A stretch of DNA of 64,000 bases from positions 328,383 through 392,382 of the forward strand of contig NZ_FOYH01000004.1 in NCBI RefSeq assembly GCF_900116015.1, given 5' to 3'. Source of the stretch: Enterobacter sp. kpr-6 (GTDB taxonomy: Bacteria; Pseudomonadota; Gammaproteobacteria; Enterobacterales; Enterobacteriaceae). How positions within the stretch are numbered: the stretch's first letter is position 1; each line of letters begins with the position of its first letter. Below the pieces are notes generated by a model. It did not search any database. It saw only the letters and a program-made list of their open reading frames with translations, and had not been told where the DNA came from. Position numbers and translations under genes: made by a program. Shown here one piece after another: positions 40,505 to 54,282 of this stretch.

Positions 40505-40990
40505 GTGAAAAAGTGGTTATTAGCTGCCGGTCTGGGTCTTGCGATGGTAACGTCTGCACAAGCTGCTGACAAAATTGCAATCGTAAACATGGGTAACCTG
40601 TTCCAACAGGTCGCGCAGACTACAGGCGTTTCTAAAACGCTGGAAAACGAGTTCAAAGGCCGTGCCGGTGAACTTCAGAAAATGGAAAACGACCTGCAAT
40701 CTAAAATGCAGCGTTTACAGTCCATGAAAGCAGGCGCAGATCGCTCTAAGCTGGAAAAAGACGTTATGTCTTCACGCCAGTCTTTCTCTCAGAAAGCACA
40801 GGCTTTCGAGCAGGATCGTCAGCGTCGTTCCAACGAAGAGCGCGGCAAACTGGTTAACCGTATCCAGACTGCTGTGAAAAAAGTGGCAGCTGACCAGAGC
40901 ATCGACCTGGTTGTTGACGCAAACACCGTTGCTTACAACAGCAGTGATGTAAAAGATATCACCGCTGATGTGCTGAAACAGGTTAAATAA
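40505..40990 (+). CDS. skp: Periplasmic chaperone Skp
   Basis: Trimeric jellyfish-like chaperone that holds unfolded outer-membrane proteins on their way to BamA. 161 residues, as in E. coli. Signal peptide 1-20 ([20 protein letters not shown]), then a body strand and long coiled-coil tentacles (about 45-130, rich in K, E, Q). The start is a GTG at 40505 after AAGGAGTTTATA; the longer frame from 40421 would spoil the signal peptide. The 107-base gap after bamA contains two short inverted repeats. lpxD begins 3 bases after the stop. Confidence 0.97.
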   Translation: MKKWLLAAGLGLAMVTSAQAADKIAIVNMGNLFQQVAQTTGVSKTLENEFKGRAGELQKMENDLQSKMQRLQSMKAGADRSKLEKDVMSSRQSFSQKAQAFEQDRQRRSNEERGKLVNRIQTAVKKVAADQSIDLVVDANTVAYNSSDVKDITADVLKQVK

Positions 40991-40993
40991 GTA

Positions 40994-42019
40994 ATGCCTT
41001 CAATTCGACTGTCTGATCTGGCAGAGCAGTTGGATGCAGAATTACACGGTGATGGCGATATCGTCATCACCGGCGTTGCGTCCATGCAGTCTTCTCAAGC
41101 AGGTCATATTACTTTCATGGTAAATCCTAAATACCGTGAACATCTGGCCGCTTGTCAGGCGTCTGCTGTTGTGATGACACAGGACGACCTCCCGTTTGCC
41201 AAAAGCGCCGCGCTGGTAGTGAAGAACCCCTACCTGACGTATGCCCGGATGGCGCAAATTCTTGATACCACGCCGCAACCTGCACAGAATATCGCACCCA
41301 GTGCGGTAATTGATGCATCAGCGAAGCTGGGTAACAACGTCTCCGTAGGCGCAAACGCAGTTATCGAATCTGACGTCGAGTTAGGCGATAACGTGGTAAT
41401 TGGCGCAGGCTGTTTCGTTGGCAAAAAGACAAAAATTGGCGCGGGTTCCCGTTTATGGGCCAACGTCACCATTTACCACGAGATCGAGATCGGTGAGAAT
41501 TGCCTGATCCAGTCTGGTACCGTTATTGGTGCAGACGGTTTTGGCTACGCCAACGACCGGGGTAACTGGGTGAAGATCCCGCAGCTTGGCCGCGTCATCA
41601 TTGGTTCCCGCGTTGAGATTGGCGCGTGTACGACCATTGACCGTGGTGCACTGGATGACACCGTTATCGGTAATGGTGTTATCATTGATAATCAGTGCCA
41701 GATTGCACATAACGTTGTGATTGGCGACAATACCGCCGTTGCCGGTGGCGTCATCATGGCGGGTAGTTTGAAAATTGGTCGTTATTGCATGATCGGCGGA
41801 GCCAGCGTCATCAACGGCCATATGGAAATCTGCGACAAGGTCACCGTAACGGGTATGGGTATGGTTATGCGTCCGATCACTGAACCGGGCGTGTATTCAT
41901 CAGGCATCCCGCTGCAACCCAACAAAGTGTGGCGCAAAACAGCAGCACTGGTGATGAACATTGATGATATGAGTAAGCGTCTCAAATCTATTGAACGCAA
42001 GGTCAATCAACAAGACTAA
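40994..42019 (+). CDS. lpxD: UDP-3-O-(3-hydroxymyristoyl)glucosamine N-acyltransferase
   Basis: Third step of lipid A synthesis: adds the N-linked hydroxymyristoyl chain. 341 residues, as in E. coli. N-terminal uridine-binding domain (1-100), a left-handed beta-helix of hexapeptide repeats (about 105-295), catalytic His near 239 ([15 protein letters not shown]), and a C-terminal helical tail. ATG start at 40994, three bases after skp. Confidence 0.97.
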   Translation: MPSIRLSDLAEQLDAELHGDGDIVITGVASMQSSQAGHITFMVNPKYREHLAACQASAVVMTQDDLPFAKSAALVVKNPYLTYARMAQILDTTPQPAQNIAPSAVIDASAKLGNNVSVGANAVIESDVELGDNVVIGAGCFVGKKTKIGAGSRLWANVTIYHEIEIGENCLIQSGTVIGADGFGYANDRGNWVKIPQLGRVIIGSRVEIGACTTIDRGALDDTVIGNGVIIDNQCQIAHNVVIGDNTAVAGGVIMAGSLKIGRYCMIGGASVINGHMEICDKVTVTGMGMVMRPITEPGVYSSGIPLQPNKVWRKTAALVMNIDDMSKRLKSIERKVNQQD

Positions 42020-42121
42020 TAATTCATCCCTTTTACGCCCAAACTTCCCGGCCTGACGGCATTTGCTTGCCGCGGGCCGTGTTATTATTGCCATTCAGTA
42101 TATTTAGACAGGAAGAGTATT

Positions 42122-42577
42122 TTGACTACAGACACTCATACTCTGCACATTGAAGAGATTTTAGAGCTTCTGCCGCATCGTTACCCGTTTTTGCTGGTTG
42201 ACCGCGTGCTGGATTTTGAAGAAGGTCGTTTTCTGCGCGCAGTAAAAAATGTTTCGGTCAACGAGCCATTTTTCCAGGGCCATTTCCCTGGCAAACCTAT
42301 TTTCCCGGGTGTTCTGATTCTGGAAGCCATGGCGCAGGCGACAGGTATCCTGGCGTTTAAAAGCGTTGGCAAACTGGAGCCGGGTGAGCTGTACTATTTT
42401 GCGGGTATCGACGAAGCGCGCTTTAAGCGTCCTGTGGTGCCAGGTGATCAAATGATCATGGAAGTAACGTTCGAAAAAACGCGTCGCGGCCTGACACGCT
42501 TTAAAGGCGTGGCACTGGTTGACGGCAAAGTTGTTTGTGAAGCTACTATGATGTGTGCACGTAGCCGGGAGGCCTGA
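42122..42577 (+). CDS. fabZ: (3R)-hydroxyacyl-ACP dehydratase FabZ
   Basis: Dehydrates 3-hydroxyacyl-ACP in fatty-acid elongation and balances hydroxymyristate use between phospholipid and lipid A. 151 residues, as in E. coli. Hot-dog fold; catalytic His54 in [12 protein letters not shown] and Glu68 in [14 protein letters not shown] start at 42122 with AGGAAGAG upstream, as in E. coli. A 102-base gap separates it from lpxD, and lpxA follows 3 bases later. Confidence 0.97.
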   Translation: MTTDTHTLHIEEILELLPHRYPFLLVDRVLDFEEGRFLRAVKNVSVNEPFFQGHFPGKPIFPGVLILEAMAQATGILAFKSVGKLEPGELYYFAGIDEARFKRPVVPGDQMIMEVTFEKTRRGLTRFKGVALVDGKVVCEATMMCARSREA

Positions 42578-42580
42578 TAC

Positions 42581-43369
42581 GTGATTGATAATACCGCCTT
42601 TATTCATCCTACTGCCATTGTGGAAGACGGTGCCGTTATCGGCGCTAACGTTCATATTGGCCCGTTCTGCCTTGTTGGACCCCATGTTGAAATTGGTGAG
42701 GGTACCGTACTGAAGTCTCACGTTGTCATCAACGGCCACACAAAAATTGGCCGTGATAATGAGATATATCAGTTCGCCACCATCGGTGAAGCAAACCAGG
42801 ATTTGAAATACGCTGGTGAGCCGACCCGTGTGGAAGTTGGCGATCGTAACCGCATTCGCGAAAGCGTCACCATTCACCGTGGCACAGAGCAGGGCGGTGG
42901 ATTGACAAAGGTGGGCAGCGACAACTTACTGATGGTCAACGCGCACGTCGCGCATGATTGCACCGTCGGCAATCGCTGTATCCTGGCCAATAATGCAACG
43001 CTTGCGGGCCACGTCTCTGTGGATGATTTTGCGATCATCGGCGGCATGACGGCGGTACACCAGTTCTGCATTATTGGTGCGCACGTGATGGTTGGCGGTT
43101 GCTCCGGTGTGGCGCAGGACGTCCCACCGTATGTGATTGCCCAGGGTAACCACGCCACGCCGTTTGGTGTGAATATCGAAGGATTGAAGCGTCGTGGTTT
43201 CAGCCGCGAAGCGCTGGTCGCTATTCGTAATGCCTATAAACTGCTGTATCGCAGCGGCAAAACGTTTGAAGAAGCCAAACCAGAAATTGCCGCACTGGCG
43301 GAACAGCATCCGGAAGTGAAGGCGTTTACGGAATTCTTTGAGCGCTCAACCCGTGGTCTGATCCGTTAA
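42581..43369 (+). CDS. lpxA: UDP-N-acetylglucosamine O-acyltransferase LpxA
   Basis: First step of lipid A synthesis: moves hydroxymyristate from ACP to UDP-GlcNAc. 262 residues, as in E. coli. Left-handed beta-helix of hexapeptide repeats over residues 1-185, catalytic His125 in [12 protein letters not shown] region, C-terminal helical domain. GTG start at 42581. The stop codon overlaps the lpxB start (TAATG). Confidence 0.97.
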   Translation: MIDNTAFIHPTAIVEDGAVIGANVHIGPFCLVGPHVEIGEGTVLKSHVVINGHTKIGRDNEIYQFATIGEANQDLKYAGEPTRVEVGDRNRIRESVTIHRGTEQGGGLTKVGSDNLLMVNAHVAHDCTVGNRCILANNATLAGHVSVDDFAIIGGMTAVHQFCIIGAHVMVGGCSGVAQDVPPYVIAQGNHATPFGVNIEGLKRRGFSREALVAIRNAYKLLYRSGKTFEEAKPEIAALAEQHPEVKAFTEFFERSTRGLIR

Positions 43370-44514
43370 TGTCTGGACGTCCGCTTACGATTGCCCTGGT
43401 CGCCGGAGAAACCTCCGGCGATATTCTTGGTGCCGGTCTGATTAAAGCGCTCAAAGCACGCCACCCGGACGCCCGCTTTGTCGGCGTGGCGGGGCCGCGT
43501 ATGCAGGCTGAAGGTTGTGAAGCCTGGTACGAAATGGAAGAGCTGGCGGTGATGGGCATTGTTGAAGTGCTCGGCCGTTTGCGTCGGCTGCTGCACATCC
43601 GTGCCGATCTGACCCGTCGTTTTACCGCGCTGAAACCTGATGTTTTCGTCGGCATTGATGCCCCGGATTTCAACATCACCCTCGAAGGCAATCTGAAAAA
43701 ACAGGGGATCAAAACGATCCACTACGTCAGCCCGTCCGTCTGGGCCTGGCGACAAAAACGTGTTTTCAAAATCGGCAGATCCACCAACCTGGTGCTGGCA
43801 TTCCTGCCTTTCGAAAAAGCGTTTTATGACCGCTTCAACGTGCCGTGTCGTTTTATCGGGCACACCATGGCTGATGCCATGCCGCTTGATCCTGATAAAA
43901 ATGCGGCGCGTGATGCGCTGGGGATTGCGCACCATGTGCATTGCCTGGCGCTGCTGCCTGGCAGCCGTGGCGCAGAAGTTGAGATGCTCAGCGCCGACTT
44001 TCTGAAAACTGCACAGATCCTGCGTCATCACTACCCGGATTTAGAGGTGGTGGTACCGCTGGTCAATGCCAAACGCCGCGAGCAGTTTGAACGCATCAAA
44101 GCGGAAGTCGCTCCCGATCTGCCTGTACATCTGCTTGATGGCATGGGACGCGAAGCGATGATCGCCAGCGACGCGGCACTTCTGGCCTCGGGTACCGCTG
44201 CGCTGGAGTGTATGCTGGCAAAATGCCCGATGGTGGTGGGTTATCGTATGAAACCATTCACCTTCTGGCTGGCGAAACGTCTGGTGAAGACCGATTACGT
44301 TTCGCTGCCGAACCTGCTTGCCGGGCGTGAACTGGTGAAAGAGTTGTTGCAGGAAGAATGCCAGCCGCAGGCGCTTGCCGATGCCTTACTGCCCCTGCTT
44401 GCCGAGGGCAAAACCAGCCATGCTATGCATGAGACTTTCCGTGAGCTGCATCAGCAGATCCGTTGCAACGCCGATGAACAAGCGGCCGACGCTGTGCTGG
44501 AGTTAGCAAAATGA
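43369..44514 (+). CDS. lpxB: Lipid A disaccharide synthase LpxB
   Basis: Joins UDP-diacylglucosamine and lipid X to form the lipid A disaccharide at the inner face of the inner membrane. 381 residues (E. coli 382). GT19 glycosyltransferase with the N-terminal [13 protein letters not shown] motif near residues 11-23, VGIDAPDFN near 98, [12 protein letters not shown] near 188-200 and [11 protein letters not shown] near 268. ATG start overlaps lpxA by one base; end overlaps rnhB by four. Confidence 0.97.
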   Translation: MSGRPLTIALVAGETSGDILGAGLIKALKARHPDARFVGVAGPRMQAEGCEAWYEMEELAVMGIVEVLGRLRRLLHIRADLTRRFTALKPDVFVGIDAPDFNITLEGNLKKQGIKTIHYVSPSVWAWRQKRVFKIGRSTNLVLAFLPFEKAFYDRFNVPCRFIGHTMADAMPLDPDKNAARDALGIAHHVHCLALLPGSRGAEVEMLSADFLKTAQILRHHYPDLEVVVPLVNAKRREQFERIKAEVAPDLPVHLLDGMGREAMIASDAALLASGTAALECMLAKCPMVVGYRMKPFTFWLAKRLVKTDYVSLPNLLAGRELVKELLQEECQPQALADALLPLLAEGKTSHAMHETFRELHQQIRCNADEQAADAVLELAK

Positions 44515-45107
44515 TCGAATTTATTTATCCGCATACCCGGCTTGTGGCGGGTGTGGATGAAGTAGGACGCGGCCCGCTGGTAGGCGCGGTCGTCACGGCA
44601 GCGGTCATTCTTGACCCTGCGCGCCCGATTGTGGGCCTGAACGATTCTAAAAAACTTTCTGAAAAGCGCCGCCTTGCGCTGTTTGATGAGATCACCGAAA
44701 AGGCGCTAAGCTGGAGTCTGGGCCGCGCTGAGCCGCATGAAATCGACGAGCTGAATATCCTGCATGCGACCATGCTGGCGATGCAGCGCGCCGTTGCCGG
44801 TCTGCACATTGTTCCTGAATATGTGCTGATCGACGGCAACCGCTGCCCGGCGTTGCCGATGCCGTCAATGGCGGTAGTAAAAGGTGATAGCCGGGTCGCA
44901 GAAATCAGCGCGGCGTCTATTATTGCCAAAGTGACGCGTGATGCAGAAATGGCGGCGCTGGATCTGACTTTTCCTCAATATGGCTTTGCACAGCACAAAG
45001 GTTATCCGACAGCTTTTCATCTGGAACGGCTGGCGGAACACGGTGCAACCGATCATCACCGGCGTAGCTTTGCGCCCGTAAAACGCGCACTGGGGCTGGT
45101 CTCCTGA
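44511..45107 (+). CDS. rnhB: Ribonuclease HII
   Basis: Cuts RNA in RNA/DNA hybrids and starts ribonucleotide excision repair. 198 residues, as in E. coli. Catalytic acids: Asp16-Glu17 in [12 protein letters not shown], Asp108 in VLIDGN and Asp126 region in [21 protein letters not shown] start overlaps the lpxB stop by four bases, typical for the lpxA-lpxB-rnhB-dnaE operon. Confidence 0.97.
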   Translation: MIEFIYPHTRLVAGVDEVGRGPLVGAVVTAAVILDPARPIVGLNDSKKLSEKRRLALFDEITEKALSWSLGRAEPHEIDELNILHATMLAMQRAVAGLHIVPEYVLIDGNRCPALPMPSMAVVKGDSRVAEISAASIIAKVTRDAEMAALDLTFPQYGFAQHKGYPTAFHLERLAEHGATDHHRRSFAPVKRALGLVS

Positions 45108-45141
45108 TCCTTGCAGCAAATTAAGTAAACCGGAAGCTAAG

Positions 45142-48624
<3,483 letters not shown>

Positions 48625-48636
48625 TACAGGAATACT

Positions 48637-49596
48637 ATGAGTCTGAATTTCCTTGATTTCGAACAGCCGATTGCAGAGCTGGAAGCGAAAATCGATTCCC
48701 TGACGGCAGTAAGCCGCCAGGATGAGAAACTGGATATTAACATCGACGAAGAAGTGCATCGTCTGCGTGAAAAAAGCGTAGAACTGACGCGCAAAATCTT
48801 TGCCGATCTCGGCGCATGGCAGGTAGCCCAACTGGCGCGTCACCCGCAGCGTCCGTACACCCTGGATTATGTCCGCCTGGCATTTGATGAATTTGACGAA
48901 CTGGCAGGCGATCGTGCCTACGCAGACGACAAAGCTATCGTTGGCGGTATTGCGCGTCTGGATGGACGTCCGGTGATGATCATCGGCCACCAGAAAGGCC
49001 GTGAAACCAAAGAGAAAATCCGTCGTAACTTTGGTATGCCGGCTCCGGAAGGCTATCGCAAAGCGCTGCGCCTGATGGAAATGGCTGAACGCTTCAACAT
49101 GCCGATCGTGACCTTCATCGACACCCCAGGCGCATACCCTGGCGTGGGCGCGGAAGAACGCGGTCAGTCTGAAGCGATCGCCCGCAACCTGCGTGAAATG
49201 TCGCGTCTGAACGTTCCGGTGATCTGCACCGTGATCGGTGAAGGCGGTTCCGGCGGCGCGCTGGCGATTGGCGTGGGTGACAAAGTCAACATGCTGCAAT
49301 ACAGCACCTATTCAGTGATTTCACCGGAAGGCTGTGCGTCTATTCTGTGGAAAAGCGCCGATAAAGCGCCGCTGGCCGCTGATGCGATGGGTATCATCGC
49401 GCCGCGCCTGAAAGAGCTGAAGCTGATTGATTCGGTGATCCCTGAGCCGCTCGGCGGCGCACACCGCAATCCGGAAGCCATGGCTGCCTCGCTGAAAGCG
49501 CAGCTCCTGGCCGATCTGGAAGATCTGGATGTGCTGAGTAAAGAAGATCTGCGTAACCGCCGTTACCAGCGTCTGATGAGCTACGGCTACGCCTGA
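48637..49596 (+). CDS. accA: Acetyl-CoA carboxylase carboxyltransferase subunit alpha
   Basis: Together with AccD transfers the carboxyl group from biotin to acetyl-CoA, the first committed step of fatty-acid synthesis. 319 residues, as in E. coli. Crotonase fold; oxyanion region [12 protein letters not shown] near residues 203-214, and [14 protein letters not shown] near 167. ATG start 12 bases after dnaE. Ends at a strong terminator, so the operon appears to stop here. Confidence 0.98.
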   Translation: MSLNFLDFEQPIAELEAKIDSLTAVSRQDEKLDINIDEEVHRLREKSVELTRKIFADLGAWQVAQLARHPQRPYTLDYVRLAFDEFDELAGDRAYADDKAIVGGIARLDGRPVMIIGHQKGRETKEKIRRNFGMPAPEGYRKALRLMEMAERFNMPIVTFIDTPGAYPGVGAEERGQSEAIARNLREMSRLNVPVICTVIGEGGSGGALAIGVGDKVNMLQYSTYSVISPEGCASILWKSADKAPLAADAMGIIAPRLKELKLIDSVIPEPLGGAHRNPEAMAASLKAQLLADLEDLDVLSKEDLRNRRYQRLMSYGYA

Positions 49597-49616
49597 TAAT
49601 TTCTCACTATTCCCTG

Positions 49617-49645
49617 AGGGCCGGTTATTCCGGCCCTTTTTTTAT
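49617..49645 (+). terminator. Rho-independent terminator after accA
   Basis: Perfect 8-bp stem AGGGCCGG (49617-49624) with CCGGCCCT (49630-49637), five-base loop, then seven T residues. Confidence 0.93.
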
Positions 49646-49785
49646 CACTCCATTGCGCTGATACCTTGTGATTCTGCCGATGAGATGATGTGACATTTTC
49701 CCCTTTCCGTTCCCCCTACACTCAGGCCGTTGCGACATGGAATTCGCCAGCGCAATACGGATAAAACGAGTGAGGGGAAATCCTG

Positions 49786-51552
49786 ATGAAAAAACACAAA
49801 ACACTACTCCTGAGCGCGATTGCCGCCGGAGTGATCCTGAGCTTGCCCGCAAGCCAGGCTGCGCTGAAGGCAGACAACAGCACGCCATACACCATGAAAG
49901 CCAGTGACCTGGTGAAAAAAGAGCAGGAGCTGACCGGCTCGCCGCTGATGCAGTCGGTGAAAGCGTCAATTAAAACGCTTGATAATGCCGAAGTGGAAAA
50001 AGTCGCGCCGGGCCGCGCGGCAAACCCGGCAAACGTTAAGCGTGTGGAAAGTATTATCAGCGGCAGCGACTGGGATTACCTTTTCCCGTTGCGCGCGCCG
50101 GAATACACCTACACCAATTTCCTGAAAGCCGTCAGTAAATTCCCGGCAGTATGTGGAAGCTACAGCGATGGACGCGATGCAGATGCCATCTGCCGTAAAT
50201 CGCTGGCGACCATGTTCGCGCATTTTGCCCAGGAAACAGGAGGACACGAAAGCTGGCGTCCGGAAGCCGAATGGCGTCAGGCGCTGGTTTATTTGCGTGA
50301 AGTGGGCTGGACCGAAGGTCAGAAGGGCGGCTACAACGGGGAATGTAACCCGAACGTCTGGCAGGGTCAGACCTGGCCATGCGGTAAAGATAAAGACGGC
50401 GATTTCCTGAGCTACTTTGGCCGTGGCGCGAAACAGCTTTCTTATAACTACAACTACGGGCCGTTCTCTGAGGCGATGTACGGGGATGTAAAAACCCTGC
50501 TGGAGAAACCGGAGCTGGTGGCCGACACCTGGCTGAACCTCGCCAGTGCGATCTTCTTCTTCGTTTATCCGCAGCCGCCAAAACCGAGCATGTTGCACGT
50601 TATTGATGGCACCTGGAAACCCAACGATCGCGATAAGGCTAACGGCCTGGTCAGCGGCTTTGGCGTGACCATCCAGATCATCAACGGCGGCGTGGAGTGC
50701 GGTGGTGCGGCAGAAAACGCCCAGTCTCTTAACCGTATCAATTACTACAAAGAGTTTGCGAAGTATCTGAAGGTCAATGTGCCGGCTGATGAAGTGCTCG
50801 GCTGCAAAAACATGAAGCAGTTCGACGAAGGCGGCGCGGGCGCTCTGCCGATTTACTGGGAAGAGAACTGGGGCTGGTCAGCAGAAACGCCGTCGGGCAA
50901 AACCTACGCCTGCCAGTTGGTTGGCTACCAGACGCCGTTCAGCGCATTCAAAGAGGGCGATTACGGCAAATGTGTTCAGCACTTCTTTAACGTGAATCTC
51001 GTGGATGATAAAGGCACCGTCACGCCTGAGCCTGAAACGCCAGTGACGCCTGAGCCTGTCGTGGAAACGAACGTCGCACCGGTTGCGCACATTGCCGGGC
51101 CGGTCGGCGCAGTGGAAAGCGGCAGCCGTGTCTCTCTGAGCGGCGCGGGTTCCACCGATCGGAATGGTGATGCCCTGACCTATACCTGGATGCTTCAGGA
51201 TGGTCAGACGATCAGCGGCAAAGATAAATCCGTGATTGATTTCACCGTACCGGAAACGGACAAAGACACGCAGCACGTCTTCAGCCTGACAGTGAGCGAC
51301 GGAAAACTGACGCACACCACCACGTACACGCTGAATGTGAAAGCAAAAGCGAAAACGCCCGCCGACGGTGGCGCAACGACTTACCCGGCATGGAACGGTA
51401 AAAACCGCTGGAAAGCGGGGGATATCGTGAACAACGACGGTAAACTCTTCCAGTGTAAGCCGTTCCCGTTCAGCGCATGGTGCAACTCCGCCCCGGCTTA
51501 CTATGAGCCAGGCGCAGGCATTGCATGGCAGGATGCGTGGACCGCACTGTAA
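49786..51552 (+). CDS. Secreted GH19 chitinase with PKD and chitin-binding domains
   Basis: Predicted exported chitinase of 588 residues. Order: signal peptide 1-25 ([13 protein letters not shown]), a short linker, a glycoside hydrolase family 19 domain (about 85-400) with catalytic Glu150 in [33 protein letters not shown] and INGGVECG, a [12 protein letters not shown] linker (412-425), a PKD-like domain (about 430-520; [16 protein letters not shown]), and a C-terminal CBM5/12-type domain (about 531-588; [16 protein letters not shown]...WQDAWTAL). Many cysteines fit periplasmic oxidation. It has its own ribosome site (GAGGGGAAATCCTG) and lies alone between the accA terminator and ldcC, which are adjacent in E. 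coli, so it is an accessory insertion. The route out of the cell is unknown. Confidence 0.92.
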   Translation: MKKHKTLLLSAIAAGVILSLPASQAALKADNSTPYTMKASDLVKKEQELTGSPLMQSVKASIKTLDNAEVEKVAPGRAANPANVKRVESIISGSDWDYLFPLRAPEYTYTNFLKAVSKFPAVCGSYSDGRDADAICRKSLATMFAHFAQETGGHESWRPEAEWRQALVYLREVGWTEGQKGGYNGECNPNVWQGQTWPCGKDKDGDFLSYFGRGAKQLSYNYNYGPFSEAMYGDVKTLLEKPELVADTWLNLASAIFFFVYPQPPKPSMLHVIDGTWKPNDRDKANGLVSGFGVTIQIINGGVECGGAAENAQSLNRINYYKEFAKYLKVNVPADEVLGCKNMKQFDEGGAGALPIYWEENWGWSAETPSGKTYACQLVGYQTPFSAFKEGDYGKCVQHFFNVNLVDDKGTVTPEPETPVTPEPVVETNVAPVAHIAGPVGAVESGSRVSLSGAGSTDRNGDALTYTWMLQDGQTISGKDKSVIDFTVPETDKDTQHVFSLTVSDGKLTHTTTYTLNVKAKAKTPADGGATTYPAWNGKNRWKAGDIVNNDGKLFQCKPFPFSAWCNSAPAYYEPGAGIAWQDAWTAL

Positions 51553-51561
51553 TCTCCTCAC

Positions 51562-51584
51562 ACGCCAGCGCTTGCCGCTGGCGT
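51562..51584 (+). terminator. Hairpin after the chitinase gene
   Basis: Perfect 9-bp stem ACGCCAGCG (51562-51570) with CGCTGGCGT (51576-51584), loop CTTGC, followed only by TATT. Likely terminator with a weak T run. Confidence 0.6.
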
Positions 51585-51632
51585 TATTCACGTCGTCTAT
51601 GCTTAACGGAGGTTTGTACACAGGAGTAACGC

Positions 51633-53771
51633 GTGAATATTATTGCCATTATGGGATCGCATGGCGTCTTTTATAAAGATGAGCCGATTAAGGAACTGGA
51701 GTCTGCGCTGGAAATACAGGGATTTAAAATTATATTCCCGCAAAACAGGGCCGATCTGCTGAAACTTATTGAACACAACCCGCGCATCTGCGGGGTGATT
51801 TTTGACTGGGACGAGTACGGTATCGACCTGTGCAGCGATATCAGCCAGTTAAATGAATATTTACCGCTGTATGCCTTTATCAATACCCATTCGGCGATGG
51901 ATGTCAGCGCCCACGACATGCGCATGGCGATATGGTTTTTTGAATACGCCTTAGACGCGGCGGACGACATTGCCACCCGCATCCGTCAGTACACCAACGA
52001 ATACCTCGACACCATTACCCCGCCGTTGACCCGCGCGCTGTTCACCTATGTGAAAGAGGGGAAATATACCTTTTGTACGCCGGGACATATGGCGGGCACG
52101 GCATATCAGAAAAGTCCGGTGGGCTGTCTGTTTTATGACTTTTTCGGGGGCAATACCTTAAAAGCCGATGTGTCGATCTCGGTGACGGAACTGGGATCGT
52201 TACTCGATCACACAGGCCCCCACCTGGAAGCCGAAGAGTACATCGCCCGCACTTTTGGCGCTGAACAAAGCTATATGGTGACCAACGGCACCTCCACGTC
52301 GAATAAAATCGTGGGGATGTACGCCGCACCCACCGGCAGTACGCTGCTGATTGACCGCAACTGCCACAAATCGCTGGCGCACTTATTGATGATGAGCGAC
52401 GTGGTACCGCTGTGGCTGAAGCCGGGCCGTAATGCGCTGGGGATTCTGGGCGGTATTCCGCGCCGTGAATTTAGCCACGCCAGCATTGAGCAGAAAGTCG
52501 CAACCACCCCCGGCGCGGCCTGGCCCGTCCATGCGGTGATCACCAACTCCACCTACGACGGGCTGCTGTATAACACCAACTGGATCAAACAGACGCTGGA
52601 CGTGCCGTCGATCCATTTTGATTCGGCCTGGGTGCCGTACACCAATTTCCATCCTATCTACGCCGGTAAAAGCGGCATGAGCGGCGAGCGTGTCGCGGGT
52701 AAAGTGTTCTTCGAAACCCAGTCCACGCATAAAATGCTGGCGGCTTTTTCGCAGGCGTCGCTTATTCATATTAAAGGTGAATACGACGAAGAGACTTTTA
52801 ACGAAGCCTATATGATGCACACCACCACTTCACCGAGCTACCCACTGGTGGCGTCGATTGAAACGGCGGCGGCGATGCTGCGCGGTAATCCCGGCAAACG
52901 GCTGATCAACCGCTCCGTTGAGCGCGCGCTGCATTTCCGCAAAGAGGTGCAGCGATTAAAAGATGAGGCCGACGGCTGGTTCTTTGATATCTGGCAGCCG
53001 GACGGGATTGACGAAGCCGACTGCTGGCCAGTCGCGCCGGGCGAAGAGTGGCACGGCTTCCGCGAGGCAGACGCCGATCATATGTTTCTCGATCCGGTGA
53101 AAGTCACCATCCTGACGCCGGGGATGGATGAACGGGGAAATATGAGCGATGAGGGCATCCCGGCGGCGCTGGTGGCGAAGTTTCTTGATGAGCGCGGTGT
53201 GGTGGTCGAAAAAACCGGGCCGTACAATCTGCTGTTTTTATTCAGTATCGGCATCGATAAAACCCGGGCGATGGGCCTGCTGCGCGGGCTGATGGAGTTT
53301 AAACGCGCGTACGATCTCAATCTGCGGGTGAGAAACATGCTGCCGGATCTCTTTGCTGAAGATCCTGATTTCTACCGCAACATGCGCATTCAGGATCTGG
53401 CGCAGGGGATCCACCAGCTTATCCGCCAGCACGATCTGCCGCGTCTGATGTTGCAGGCATTCGACGTGCTGCCGACGCAATGTATGACGCCTTACAAAGC
53501 CTGGCAGCAACAGGTGAAAGGTGAGGTTGAGACGGTGGCGCTTGAGGAACTGGTCGGGCGTATCTCAGCGAATATGATCCTGCCGTATCCGCCGGGCGTA
53601 CCGCTGCTCATGCCGGGGGAGATGATCACCGAACAAAGCCGGGCGGTGCTCGATTTCCTGCTGATGCTGTGCGCGATTGGCCGCCATTATCCGGGCTTTG
53701 AAACCGATATCCACGGCGCAAAACGCGATGACGAGGGCATCTACCGGGTACGAGTCCTAAAACAGCGCTGA
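51633..53771 (+). CDS. ldcC: Constitutive lysine decarboxylase LdcC
   Basis: PLP decarboxylase that makes cadaverine from lysine. 712 residues (E. coli LdcC 713). N-terminal receiver-like wing domain (1-130), PLP core with the Schiff-base lysine in TQSTHKMLAAF (about residue 367) and CTPGHMAGTAYQKSP near 150, and a C-terminal domain. It resembles LdcC more than CadA; no cadB or cadC is adjacent. Start is GTG at 51633, with CAGGAGTAAC upstream. With the chitinase inserted upstream, it probably uses its own promoter in the 80-base gap. Confidence 0.95.
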   Translation: MNIIAIMGSHGVFYKDEPIKELESALEIQGFKIIFPQNRADLLKLIEHNPRICGVIFDWDEYGIDLCSDISQLNEYLPLYAFINTHSAMDVSAHDMRMAIWFFEYALDAADDIATRIRQYTNEYLDTITPPLTRALFTYVKEGKYTFCTPGHMAGTAYQKSPVGCLFYDFFGGNTLKADVSISVTELGSLLDHTGPHLEAEEYIARTFGAEQSYMVTNGTSTSNKIVGMYAAPTGSTLLIDRNCHKSLAHLLMMSDVVPLWLKPGRNALGILGGIPRREFSHASIEQKVATTPGAAWPVHAVITNSTYDGLLYNTNWIKQTLDVPSIHFDSAWVPYTNFHPIYAGKSGMSGERVAGKVFFETQSTHKMLAAFSQASLIHIKGEYDEETFNEAYMMHTTTSPSYPLVASIETAAAMLRGNPGKRLINRSVERALHFRKEVQRLKDEADGWFFDIWQPDGIDEADCWPVAPGEEWHGFREADADHMFLDPVKVTILTPGMDERGNMSDEGIPAALVAKFLDERGVVVEKTGPYNLLFLFSIGIDKTRAMGLLRGLMEFKRAYDLNLRVRNMLPDLFAEDPDFYRNMRIQDLAQGIHQLIRQHDLPRLMLQAFDVLPTQCMTPYKAWQQQVKGEVETVALEELVGRISANMILPYPPGVPLLMPGEMITEQSRAVLDFLLMLCAIGRHYPGFETDIHGAKRDDEGIYRVRVLKQR

Positions 53772-53830
53772 GTGCTTGCAGAGTTTTTCGGGCGCGGGTA
53801 ACGTGCTGGGATCATAAAAAGGGAGGCTTT

Positions 53831-54220
53831 ATGCTCGGTATTAAACAGATCCACCATATTGCGATTATCGCCACCGATTACGTCAGGAGTAAGGCGTTCT
53901 ACTGCGATATTTTAGGTTTTACCTTGCAGGGTGAGGTGTACCGCGAAGAGCGGGATTCCTGGAAGGGCGACCTGGCGTTAAACGGCCAGTACGTGATTGA
54001 GCTGTTCTCGTTCCCTTTCCCGCCCGCGCGCCCCGGCTGGCCTGAAGCCTGCGGGTTACGCCACCTGGCGTTTAGCGTCGACAATGTGGATAACGCCATC
54101 GCCCATCTTGAATCCCACGGCGTGAGGTGCGAAGCGGTACGCATCGATCCGATCACCGGCAAGCGCTTTACCTTTTTCAAGGATCCGGATGGTCTGCCGC
54201 TGGAACTTTACGAGCAGTAA
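53831..54220 (+). CDS. yaeR: VOC (glyoxalase-like) family protein YaeR
   Basis: A 129-residue member of the vicinal oxygen chelate superfamily with unknown substrate. Paired beta-alpha-beta-beta-beta modules; possible metal ligands are His9-His10 (IHHIAIIATD), Glu56 (YVIELFSFP), His75 (GLRHLAFSVD) and Glu126 (GLPLELYE). Near-identical to E. coli YaeR. ATG start at 53831 after GGGAGG. Cytoplasmic, no signal peptide. Confidence 0.93.
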   Translation: MLGIKQIHHIAIIATDYVRSKAFYCDILGFTLQGEVYREERDSWKGDLALNGQYVIELFSFPFPPARPGWPEACGLRHLAFSVDNVDNAIAHLESHGVRCEAVRIDPITGKRFTFFKDPDGLPLELYEQ

Positions 54221-54237
54221 TCCTTGCCTGCACCCTG

Positions 54238-54262
54238 GATGCCCGGTAACGTTCCGGGCATC
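54238..54262 (+). terminator. Hairpin between yaeR and tilS
   Basis: Perfect 9-bp stem GATGCCCGG (54238-54246) with CCGGGCATC (54254-54262), then TTCACTTT. It ends 21 bases before tilS, so it may only attenuate. Confidence 0.6.
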
Positions 54263-54282
54263 TTCACTTTAAAATTATCATC

